A DNA stretch of 51,249 nucleotides from Chloroflexota bacterium (GTDB lineage Bacteria; Chloroflexota; Limnocylindria; Limnocylindrales; CSP1-4), in the NCBI GenBank assembly GCA_027364875.1, contig DAHXON010000012.1, forward strand, positions 1-51,249, written 5' to 3'. Positions 33,660 to 41,401 of the stretch are shown here, in pieces. Positions within the stretch are counted from its first letter, which is position 1. Each line of letters starts with the position of its first letter. Both the position numbers and the translations under genes were made by a program. The notes beneath the pieces were generated by a model. The model was not told the DNA's origin, made no database searches, and saw only the letters and a program-made list of their open reading frames with translations.

Positions 33660-33851
33660 GTGGAAATCGTCATCGCCGCTCTTCTACTCGCCTACATGGC
33701 CGTGTCGGCACTCGTCTGCCAGGGCATCGCCAAACACAAGAACCGTGGAACCGATGAGTGGTTCGTCTGCGGCGTGATCTTCGGCATCTTCGCCATCGTG
33801 GTCGTCGGTCTGCTGTGGGCGCTTCCGGCCCCGGTCGAGGTTGTTGAGTAG
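33660..33851 (+). CDS. Small membrane protein, unknown function
   Basis: 63 residues with two membrane helices (IVIAALLLAYMAVSALVCQG and FVCGVIFGIFAIVVVGLLWA) joined by a short polar loop (KHKNRGTDE). The GTG start at 33660 follows a strong ribosome site (GAGGGGAC). A TTGACA at 33586-33591 with AAAAGT 16 bases later may be its promoter. Hairpin-like small membrane proteins are common in defence and toxin loci, but nothing more can be said. Confidence 0.6.
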   Translation: MEIVIAALLLAYMAVSALVCQGIAKHKNRGTDEWFVCGVIFGIFAIVVVGLLWALPAPVEVVE

Positions 33852-34052
33852 ACCCGCGCGTCACGGCTGCGCCGCCGGAAGGGTGGCCTGGATCTGCTCG
33901 GAGCACCCTGTCCCGGCACCCTCGGCTGTCCCGACAGGGCTGCCGGGATGCCAGAATGAGCGTGACACGAGGGGGATGAGATCAACCAACCCGATTTCGG
34001 TCCAGACGAAATAGCCGCGGCGCTGGCGGCTGCTCAGGAAGCCGAGACCTCA

Positions 34053-35729
34053 ATGGTGTTTGCCGACCTCGGCAGCTTTGCCGCGGGTCTGCGGCAGGTC
34101 TCGGAGGCATGTCCGTCCGGGGCGCGCGAACTCTTGCAGCTCGACGCATCCCTATGCTCGCTCTGGCTCGTCGGACCATCCGGGAGAGCCTTCGCGGGGA
34201 TCTACCCATTGGAAGGTTTCGAGCCCGGAGCCTACCCAGACTCGACGAAGCCGTACTTCGAGCAGCGGGCGGACATGACCGCCAATCCATTCGCGCGTGC
34301 CCGCTACCACGAGGCGATTTGGACGAGGTGGCAGGACCACACGCATGCGTGGGCCGCTCAGGCTGACTACCTGGAGATTGCCCAGGCTACAGATCTCGAG
34401 GCCGATGATCTCGTCGATGTGTTTGACATGCCCGCCAGAGCGGCCCAACTAGCACTCCACCTCAAGCACGACCGGGAGGCTACTGGCGCTGTCCTCCGGT
34501 CGGAGATCCGACGGAGTGTCGGTCTCAGCACTATTGGCTACCCCTGCGCGGTGGCCGAACATGGAGGGCAGCTCATTGCCCTTGACCCGACGGATGCCCG
34601 AGGACTGATCGCGGAGATTGACGCAGAGGCCAAATCCAGCCGCGAGGCGGGCGACTTCCTTCGAGAGCGGGGGCTCCTCGACGCGTGCGCCGAGATCGCC
34701 GAGGGCTTGAACGACAAGCCTCTCGCTCGCGAGTTCCGGGTGCGCCACGCCCGGAGCCTAGAGGCTCAAGGGCACGAGGACGAGAGCGGAACAGGAGCCC
34801 TCTTCGTCCTTACGGAAGCAGCCGAGGAATACAAGAACCTGGGTCTCGGCGACGATGCTCAACGGCTCAAAGCCCACCTCATCGAAGCCAGCCTTAAGTC
34901 CGAGGCCGAGATGGTGACGATCAGTGGCCAGGTTGAAATCCCGATTGCGGAGTTCGAGGCGACCGCGCGGAAGCTTCGAGCCTGGGACGGAGAGGGCCCT
35001 GGTCCAATCTTGTCTCTACCCTTTGAGCTCGGCGTCTGGCGGCCGATGGCCCAACTCGTAGCCGGGCAGAAGAAGGAGGAGGGCGGCCACGGGGTCGTCC
35101 TGTCGCTGTTTCGGCACATTCAAATCGCGCACGACGGCCGCAACCAACCTGAACCCGAAGATGAAGGGCCTGCACGGCTCGACTCCTACATCTCGAGGAC
35201 CATCTGCGGCGACGCGAGCCTTTCCCAGGCCTACCTGAGATGCCTCCGCGGGCACGGCAGTTGGACGGTGTTGCGCGTCGCTGCAGCCCTTCACGGGGTC
35301 GATGCAGAGCTCGCCGGTGCGATGCTGCCGGGACTCCGAGCCTTCGAGGCTGGCGACCACTGGACCGCGCTCCACTTGTTCATCCCCCAGCTCGAGCGCC
35401 TCGTCCGCGAGCTCGGGCGAACGGTTGGGGCGACGATCTCGAGCTACACCAAAGAGAACGGTCTGCGATGGGCAGACATGTCCGAGGTGTTGGCCCAAGA
35501 CCAAGTCAGAACGGCCATGACCGAGGACCTGGCGAAGGAACTCGAGGCCATCTTCTTGAGCCGGTTTGGAGCGAACCTGCGGAACAACTTCGCTCACGGA
35601 GCGCTCGAGCGGGCCAACATCGGCAACTCCCAATCGACGGTCACCTTGTACGCGATCTTCGCCGTCGGGCTGTACCTGATGATCGCCCGGGGTCAGGCTA
35701 AGTTCGAAGACGCCCCGGCTGGGCGCTAG
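34053..35729 (+). CDS. DUF4209-family protein with HEPN-like RNxxxHG motif (copy B); 5' end looks frameshifted
   Basis: 558 residues from the first in-frame ATG. It is paralogous to copy A (25381-27162). Both share PYF-x-R, the RARY-x5-W-x-RW segment, FEAGDHWTALHLFIPQLERL and the C-terminal RNNFAHG (Arg510, His515). Homology continues upstream of the ATG: the codons from 33981 read INQPDFGPDEIAAALAAAQE, matching the IDQLNREYTDADTARAVEMA start of copy A. The ATG that should precede them (33976-33978) follows a good ribosome site but is two bases out of frame (ATGAGATC, where ATGATC is expected). This is either a frameshift, a sequencing error, or use of the internal ATG. The next gene starts 9 bases after the stop. 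Confidence 0.83.
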   Translation: MVFADLGSFAAGLRQVSEACPSGARELLQLDASLCSLWLVGPSGRAFAGIYPLEGFEPGAYPDSTKPYFEQRADMTANPFARARYHEAIWTRWQDHTHAWAAQADYLEIAQATDLEADDLVDVFDMPARAAQLALHLKHDREATGAVLRSEIRRSVGLSTIGYPCAVAEHGGQLIALDPTDARGLIAEIDAEAKSSREAGDFLRERGLLDACAEIAEGLNDKPLAREFRVRHARSLEAQGHEDESGTGALFVLTEAAEEYKNLGLGDDAQRLKAHLIEASLKSEAEMVTISGQVEIPIAEFEATARKLRAWDGEGPGPILSLPFELGVWRPMAQLVAGQKKEEGGHGVVLSLFRHIQIAHDGRNQPEPEDEGPARLDSYISRTICGDASLSQAYLRCLRGHGSWTVLRVAAALHGVDAELAGAMLPGLRAFEAGDHWTALHLFIPQLERLVRELGRTVGATISSYTKENGLRWADMSEVLAQDQVRTAMTEDLAKELEAIFLSRFGANLRNNFAHGALERANIGNSQSTVTLYAIFAVGLYLMIARGQAKFEDAPAGR

Positions 35730-35738
35730 CCATCCGAC

Positions 35739-38700
35739 ATGGACGACCTACCCGGACGGCTCAACCAAGAGCGGCACAGAACCCAAGCCAAGCGAGACTC
35801 GGCCTCTCGCCGGTTCGCAGAACTTATCTCTGGCTATGACCCCGCCCTTCTCTCGGCCGCTCTGGCTGCATTGACCATTCGCCCAGAGAATGCCGACTTC
35901 CAATTCCGGCTCGAGTCGATGATCGATGTAGCCTCGTCGCGGCCTTCTGAGGCGCGACTGGTTCCAACGGTCAAGAAGATCCGCGGCTTATGCACAGGCA
36001 GCCTCTCGCATCAGTTAGTTGCGCCCCTCGAGGACCCCGCGGAATGCCCCACGACACAGATCCTTCTGTTCGACGATCACGCCTACACCGCGTTTTCAGG
36101 CCAGCAGCCTGAGCTCGTCTTCAGTTGCGAAATCCTGTTCGGGGCACTCATCGGTCTGGCCGCCGATCGACCCGATCTCCCGCTGACGCCCACGCTGGAC
36201 CTCATCCGAGCCGTCCTGACGCTGGGGGAATCGGTCGCCAAACGTTCGAGCATCGATCCTGACGCACCCGCGCTTCACCAGAGCCAGATCTTGGTACCAG
36301 AGACGGGCCTCGAAGAGCTGATTGGGCCCGTCCGATGGTCCCGCGCAGAGGTCGAGTCCTTGTTGGTCGCGGCAGGACTCCCGGTCGCAGTGTTCGACCC
36401 CCTCTGCCGGCCCTATGGAGAGTCATCCGGGGAGCGTTTCGTCCCGTTGCTGAGGAATGGAGACACGGTCATCGTCCGGCCTGGTCGACTGCTCTTTGGG
36501 CTAGCCAGGGCGGTGCTGCGATTGGCCGAAAAGGAAGGCTTCCTGCCGCTCGTAGCCGAACGCTATGGCCGAGAAGTCCATGGGCAAATGGCGGCATCGA
36601 TCCTGGTCATGGACGCTCGGCCGATACAGCTTCCGTTCGACGATGTCGGCGGTCAGCCCACGGTCTCGGAAGCAATGTTCGAACTGGACCATGACGCGGT
36701 GATGCTCTTGGTCACGATTACCGACGGGATTGATAGGCTCGATCTTCCCGACGGAGAGGACCGCATCTTTCCCTCTGACGCCTTGAAGACGGCGCTTCTG
36801 GAGCGGTTCCGCGATCTGGTCGGGGCAGTCCAGAAGCAGGCCGCGGATCGCGAGATCCTCATCTGTGTGTGTCGGGCGGTACTCCCAGGCATTGAATACT
36901 GGCTCCGCGAGTTCGACTTCGGTGGTGGTGCTGATCTCCTGTTCGTGACACCGGAAGCGCTCAGGGTCATCAGTCACCATGAACACGATCCCTTGACCCT
37001 GCTGCGCTTCGCCCAGGCGTTGAAGAGTCTCTACGAGGGCTCACGCGTCTTCTCGTGGAGCGCCCTCGATGAGTTCGCCGTCTATCGCGGGCATGGCTAC
37101 TCGTTCCACTTGAACGAGGAAGGCGTGCCGCCAGCGGTCTCGATCGTGCCCGGCATCGGGCTTCCTCTCCACCAGCAGATGCTCGACGACCTTCAACGAC
37201 AGTCGGCATTTGCGCCGAACGGGGCCGGCGAGATGGAGCTGGTGTGCGCGTCGTATCCCGGCGTCCCGATCTTCGTGCCGACGATCTCACGAGGCCAGGC
37301 CACACGAGTCGTGCGCCTGCCCAACCTGGATATCTGGATCGCGGGCGAACCGTACGAGGAACTGCCCGACGGTATGACTGGGTTCTCAGAAGGTCTGATT
37401 GATGCCGTGGCGTACTGGGCTTGGATGGCCGGATCGGCCATTCAGGACGACGCCCCGCCCGTAGGCTCAGCGCGATCAGTGGCCATCGGCATTGGGCTGG
37501 GCGAGCACAAGGGCGAGGGTTGGGTCCTCAACCGGCTGCCGGCGATCGGTTCCGAGGATGGAATTCTGGGCCGACTTGATCGCGTCGGCGATAGGGTCAT
37601 CTTGTGGCTACCGCCCGGATTGCTTCGGACGATGGCCAGCCCGGGCAACGAAGGAGAGGCGCATCTGGCCAGGGCGATTACGGGCAGCCTTCTCCAGCTG
37701 CTCGGTTTGGGCGAGGAGCATCTGGACGAGATCGCAAGCCAGATAGCCCCAGCCGGCGAACGCCGGATGATACTCGTCACCAACAGCGATACAGCATCGA
37801 TGCTCGGCCCCGACGACGGCCTGCCTAACTGGCGCAAGGTCTCGCAATGGGATCTACATCGGATCCGCGACGAGCTGGCCGAGGGGTTCCGTACCCGAGG
37901 ATTTGCCCCTGGACCAGCCGGTTCCAAGGCCGATCAAACCTCGCTCCTCAACTTCGCCGTGGAGTTCTGTTATGAGCGGCTCGTTGCGGAAGTGGCAGAA
38001 CTCGCGCCTGATGGCCTGCTCGAGGACCTTCTCCGGCGCAATGAGGGGCTGCTCCTCGCACGCGAGAAGCTGCGGATGCTCGGAGTCACCCGTCGCGCTT
38101 GCTTCGGTGATCGGCGCGAAATCCTCGAGCCTCTCGTCCGTGAGGATCTCGAGTGGTCCGATGCGGACGCGAGCCATCGCTTCCTGATCGAATATGTCGC
38201 TGCTCGGCCCCCGAGCGGGTCACGAACTCTGTCGCTGGCTCGCTACGATCGGATCATCGCGCTCGCGTGTCTGATCATCCAGCTTGGGATGCAGAGTGAC
38301 ATCATCAAGAACGAGCTCGACGACATCGAGGCCAGAATCGCCCCGAGCGGACGGTTGTATTTGTCTCCGGGCAAGTACTCGGCCGCGGTTGTCCGCTGGT
38401 TCTCCGGGGTCTCGCGACGAAAGCTCGAGATCGCAAAGGAACAGTTCCCCGAGCATTGGGAACCCGCCCGCGAAGGTCCGATACAAGCGCCTGCCGCGTT
38501 CGAGGCGGCGTTCCTGGCCGAATACGGCTTCTCCGCGACGGACTACGGGAGCGTCCTCTATGTGCTCCGCGATCTGGCCGCGGACGGACAGGCTTCACTG
38601 GCGGTCTTGCCTCGAGCCGTGGTTTTGGCCGAGTGCACCCGACTGCGCGGAGTGACGGCCGACGCAGCGGATCTGATTCTGTCCTCCATGACCCTCGAGC

Positions 38701-39461
38701 AGCGGGATGACTTCCTTTCGCCTCCGCCTCCATTCAGCCAACTCGATGTCCGTCCGTGGCGCTTTGGCCGAGGCTTATCTCTGCTTGCGCGGCCTCTTGT
38801 TCGCCGTAGCGATGATCTCGTCTGGGGTCGGCGCGCCGTCAATATGTCAGCTGAGTACCTCCAGATGCAGCTCGGGAGTGGCCGTTTGAAGGCCAGGTCC
38901 AAGGCGCTGCAGAAGATGCGTTCGGATATCTCGACAGCCGCAGGCAAAGCCTTCGAGGCAGAGACGGCTGAACGCGTCAGGGAACTTGGCTTCCTCGTCA
39001 AGCCGAACACCGCCGAGGTGGGTGGAGTTCCAATCAGCGATGCGAGAGGGACCTTGGGCGATGTCGATGTCCTCGCCGCAGATACGAGGACCAAGAGGAT
39101 TTGGGCCATCGAGTGCAAGGCCTTCGCGATGGCGCGGACGCCTTGGGAGATCAGCCGCGAACTCCTCAAGTTCACTGACCCGTCGCATGGTGTGGCAGCT
39201 CATCACACCCGGAGGATCGAGTGGCTTCGCGCGCACCTAAACGACACTCTGCAAGAGTTCGATATCGCTGACCAGAAGGGTTGGAGAATTGAGCCGCTAA
39301 TCGTCCTCGAAGTCGATCTGGCCGCGGCGCACCTGCACGACAGCCCCATGCCGATCACGGATCTGGTGGGATTGCCGGCCGTTCTCCGGCCCGCTAAGAG
39401 GCCTTCTGTGTCAGAACCTTCTGCTTCGCGATCACGCGCGCGTGGATCTGGTCGAGCATGA
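35739..39461 (+). CDS. Very large protein with C-terminal PD-(D/E)XK nuclease domain, unknown function
   Basis: 1240 residues. Only the last 170 are recognisable: GKAFEAETAERVRELGFLV, GDVDVLAADTRTKRIWAIEC and the following Lys, with Asp1110, Glu1125 and Lys1127 as a restriction-type active site (NERD/Mrr-like). The long N-terminal part is mixed alpha/beta with many Leu-rich helices and no Walker motif that I can find. The ATG lies 9 bases after the DUF4209 copy B stop, so the two are co-transcribed and are likely to work together. Its last 68 bases overlap the 3' end of the next gene on the other strand. Confidence 0.8.
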   Translation: MDDLPGRLNQERHRTQAKRDSASRRFAELISGYDPALLSAALAALTIRPENADFQFRLESMIDVASSRPSEARLVPTVKKIRGLCTGSLSHQLVAPLEDPAECPTTQILLFDDHAYTAFSGQQPELVFSCEILFGALIGLAADRPDLPLTPTLDLIRAVLTLGESVAKRSSIDPDAPALHQSQILVPETGLEELIGPVRWSRAEVESLLVAAGLPVAVFDPLCRPYGESSGERFVPLLRNGDTVIVRPGRLLFGLARAVLRLAEKEGFLPLVAERYGREVHGQMAASILVMDARPIQLPFDDVGGQPTVSEAMFELDHDAVMLLVTITDGIDRLDLPDGEDRIFPSDALKTALLERFRDLVGAVQKQAADREILICVCRAVLPGIEYWLREFDFGGGADLLFVTPEALRVISHHEHDPLTLLRFAQALKSLYEGSRVFSWSALDEFAVYRGHGYSFHLNEEGVPPAVSIVPGIGLPLHQQMLDDLQRQSAFAPNGAGEMELVCASYPGVPIFVPTISRGQATRVVRLPNLDIWIAGEPYEELPDGMTGFSEGLIDAVAYWAWMAGSAIQDDAPPVGSARSVAIGIGLGEHKGEGWVLNRLPAIGSEDGILGRLDRVGDRVILWLPPGLLRTMASPGNEGEAHLARAITGSLLQLLGLGEEHLDEIASQIAPAGERRMILVTNSDTASMLGPDDGLPNWRKVSQWDLHRIRDELAEGFRTRGFAPGPAGSKADQTSLLNFAVEFCYERLVAEVAELAPDGLLEDLLRRNEGLLLAREKLRMLGVTRRACFGDRREILEPLVREDLEWSDADASHRFLIEYVAARPPSGSRTLSLARYDRIIALACLIIQLGMQSDIIKNELDDIEARIAPSGRLYLSPGKYSAAVVRWFSGVSRRKLEIAKEQFPEHWEPAREGPIQAPAAFEAAFLAEYGFSATDYGSVLYVLRDLAADGQASLAVLPRAVVLAECTRLRGVTADAADLILSSMTLEQRDDFLSPPPPFSQLDVRPWRFGRGLSLLARPLVRRSDDLVWGRRAVNMSAEYLQMQLGSGRLKARSKALQKMRSDISTAAGKAFEAETAERVRELGFLVKPNTAEVGGVPISDARGTLGDVDVLAADTRTKRIWAIECKAFAMARTPWEISRELLKFTDPSHGVAAHHTRRIEWLRAHLNDTLQEFDIADQKGWRIEPLIVLEVDLAAAHLHDSPMPITDLVGLPAVLRPAKRPSVSEPSASRSRARGSGRA

Positions 39462-40347
39462 AGAGCACCCTCGCCGAGTTGTACTCCGTGCCGTAGCCGG
39501 TCGAACGGCCGTGAAGAACAAAATGACGGTTGAGCTCGCGGCTCGTTGGCTGCACGGTCGAGAAGTCGATGTTTCCGTATAGGTGGATCGCGACATCCAC
39601 GATCACGGTATCGATGTCGATCGCGCTGGCGATGGCCAGAGCGTCTTTGGGGTTGGCATCCGTGCTTTTGGGCTTGAACTCCTCGATGGCGATCCCTTCG
39701 ATCAGCGGGAGGAGCGTGGGAATGCTTACGCGGTAGCGGCCGTCCCGGTGATCCTTGATGCCATCGAGGATGAAGCGCCGACGATTCTTGAAGCTCTCCG
39801 CGTCCATCCAGCTCTCGCCCAGATCGCGCAGCAGTGGTCCTCGAGCGAGCTTGGTCATTTCCTGCCGAACGGACAGACGCTTGCGTTCCACGGCGAGCTG
39901 TCCGATCCGAAGGAAATCTTCGTGGTACATCGCTCGCGGAAACCACCAGCCCATGTCGGCTAGAGCCGCGTCGTGCTTCCGAGCAGTCTCGCGCAGTGAT
40001 CTCGCGCGCACGCCGAATTCGACGGCCGATGCGGCGGCGATCGGCTCGACCATCTTGGCGATCCAAGCTCGGAACGAGTCGGCCATCGTTTCGTAGGGCG
40101 CGGTCACCTCTGCGATGGCCTTCTGGATCTGAAGCAGCTGCAGTCGAAGCGGCTCGGTGTAGGCGTTCATCGCGGCCTGAAAATCGGCCGCCCAAGAGAC
40201 CATGTCTGGAATCCGATACGCCGCGAGGAGGTTGAGCCCGGGATTGACCAGGACCTGCCTCTGCAGATCTTGGAGCTGACGCACGGACGCAATCGTGTCG
40301 GCGAAGCCAGGCGGGATCAATCGAGCAGGAGCAATTCCCTCATCCAC
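39394..40347 (-). CDS. HEPN-like helical protein (R-x4-H motif), unknown function
   Basis: 317 residues, largely helical. Near the end is LNRHFVLHG (Arg274, His279), an R-x4-H pair with a polar residue after the Arg as in HEPN ribonucleases. YGTEYNSARVLFMLDQI, which usually follows in such proteins, comes next. Residues 202-225 (DGRYRVSIPTLLPLIEGIAI) would be the first helix of that domain. It is the third R-x4-H protein in the element. It overlaps the 1240-residue gene tail to tail by 68 bases. The ATG is at 40345-40347, 190 bp from the right terminus. Confidence 0.75.
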   Translation of the reverse strand: MDEGIAPARLIPPGFADTIASVRQLQDLQRQVLVNPGLNLLAAYRIPDMVSWAADFQAAMNAYTEPLRLQLLQIQKAIAEVTAPYETMADSFRAWIAKMVEPIAAASAVEFGVRARSLRETARKHDAALADMGWWFPRAMYHEDFLRIGQLAVERKRLSVRQEMTKLARGPLLRDLGESWMDAESFKNRRRFILDGIKDHRDGRYRVSIPTLLPLIEGIAIEEFKPKSTDANPKDALAIASAIDIDTVIVDVAIHLYGNIDFSTVQPTSRELNRHFVLHGRSTGYGTEYNSARVLFMLDQIHARVIAKQKVLTQKAS

Positions 40348-40494
40348 CTCGCCAGCTTACGCTCGGGTTTCGACCGGTGTTTGGCCGCTGCTCACTTCGG
40401 ATCAACACCTCCAGGTCGAGGCTCCAGCACATTGGCCTGCCATCTATGCTTCTGTCTACTGGTGGCGGATCGGCCTAGCGAGGCCCTGCCCGGT

Positions 40495-40514
40495 GCATAG
40501 TCTCGCTTCTATGC
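40495..40514. repeat. Short inverted repeat near the right terminus
   Basis: GCATAG and CTATGC, 8 bases apart, 26 bases inside the right terminal repeat. It is a possible accessory transposase site or small hairpin. The rest of 40348-40539 shows nothing else. Confidence 0.4.
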
Positions 40515-40539
40515 GCGACCTATCCAGCCCCTTCTGCGC

Positions 40540-40568
40540 GACTTTTCCCCGGGATTCAGCACGGGGCG
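40540..40568. repeat. Right terminal inverted repeat
   Basis: 29 bp; the inverse reads CGCCCCGTGCTGAATCCC and onward, matching the left end at 28 of 29. It supplies the stop (TGA) that now ends the radC 5' fragment. Confidence 0.92.
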
Positions 40569-40576
40569 GTTGGATC
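40569..40576. repeat. Target-site duplication, right copy
   Basis: GTTGGATC, identical to 19597-19604; it carries the Asp-Pro-Thr codons of the radC 5' fragment. Confidence 0.92.
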
Positions 40577-41173
40577 GCCGGAGGGATGGTTGTGGACGAG
40601 GATGATGCCGCTCGCGCTGAGCCGGACGGCGTCGCGGAAGAGCTCCGCGATCCTAACCAGGCTCGATGACACGTTGCCCTGGTAGACGGTGAGGAGTCTG
40701 AGCACGGTGTTGCGAGTATTGAGAAGCACGACCCGCAGCTCCTCCCGTTCCAGGTAGCCCATCTGAGGCACGAGCCGATCGCCCACGTCCCGGGGCGCCC
40801 GCACCGTCCAGCGGCCCTGCGGCCAATCCGCCACGACACGTCTTCCGAGCTCGAAGGCCGCAACCAGCTGGGCCGCTCTCGCGGGGCCAACGCCCAGCAC
40901 AGATTCGAGCTCCGCGTCCGACGCCCGGGCCAGCCCCACGAGTCCTTCGTGCTGCCGTAGAGCATCCGCCGCGGCGTCCAGCGCGCTCTTACCGCGCGTC
41001 CCCGAGCCCCACAGCACGCCGATCAGCTCCGCCGAGCTGAGCGCCCCGGCACCGTGGGCCGCCAGCCGTTCGCGCGGTCGTTCCCCAGGGAGAAGGCCTC
41101 CGAGACCGCTCTCCGCGGTGCGCTTCTGTCCCGAGCTCGAATATGTCCGTTCCGCGACACGTCGCCCAGCCAT
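40569..41173 (-). pseudogene. radC: 5' fragment of radC, interrupted by the transposon
   Basis: The gene begins at the ATG 41171-41173 and encodes helix-hairpin-helix repeats (LESVLGVGPARAAQLVAAFE) and most of a JAMM-fold domain: EELRVVLLNTRN with the catalytic Glu, and IILVHNHPSGDPT with both zinc His. The frame then runs into the transposon end and stops after A-P-C at 40556. The Ser-x2-Asp half of the zinc motif is 21 kb away at 19449-19604, so the fragment cannot have a complete zinc site. RadC-family proteins have no settled function despite the name. Loss seems tolerated here. The 228 bp upstream (41174-41401) hold nothing clear. Confidence 0.93.
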
Positions 41174-41401
41174 GCGGACCCTCTCGGCGACGACCTGCGG
41201 GTCTCGCGTGGGTTGGCACCGCGAGCGCTCCTGGAGCCGGCGGCGAGAGCCCGCCGATTCCCCCCGCCACCAGCTCCGGGAACGAGGGGAGACTACCGGC
41301 GGCCGATTGGCGGCGACCCAACCGCGGCTTACGCGGGCCTTTCGCCGGCCTTATCGGCGGCGTCGGCGGCGCCGCGGCCGGCCCCTCGAGCCGGGCGAGG
41401 C

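Larger units (their letters stand above)
19605..40568. mobile_element. 20,964-bp Mutator/IS256-type transposon carrying defence-like cargo, inserted in radC
   Basis: The ends are 29-bp inverted repeats beginning CGCCCCGTGCTGAATCCC, matching at 28 of 29 positions. They are bounded by a perfect 8-bp direct duplication (GTTGGATC). An 8-9-bp duplication is normal for IS256/Mutator transposases, and the element encodes one such transposase (29246-31750). No integrase, serine recombinase, conjugation or phage structural gene is seen. The cargo is about 15 genes: restriction-modification, HEPN-like proteins, nucleases, a metallopeptidase, an HTH regulator and membrane proteins. Intact ends, an intact duplication and two undamaged radC halves indicate a recent insertion. 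By eye the cargo is less GC-extreme than the flanks; I did not compute it. Confidence 0.9.

Noticed and set aside
19605-40568. Integrative element moved by a tyrosine or serine recombinase
   Set aside because: No such recombinase was found. Inverted ends with an 8-bp direct duplication fit transposition, not site-specific integration.
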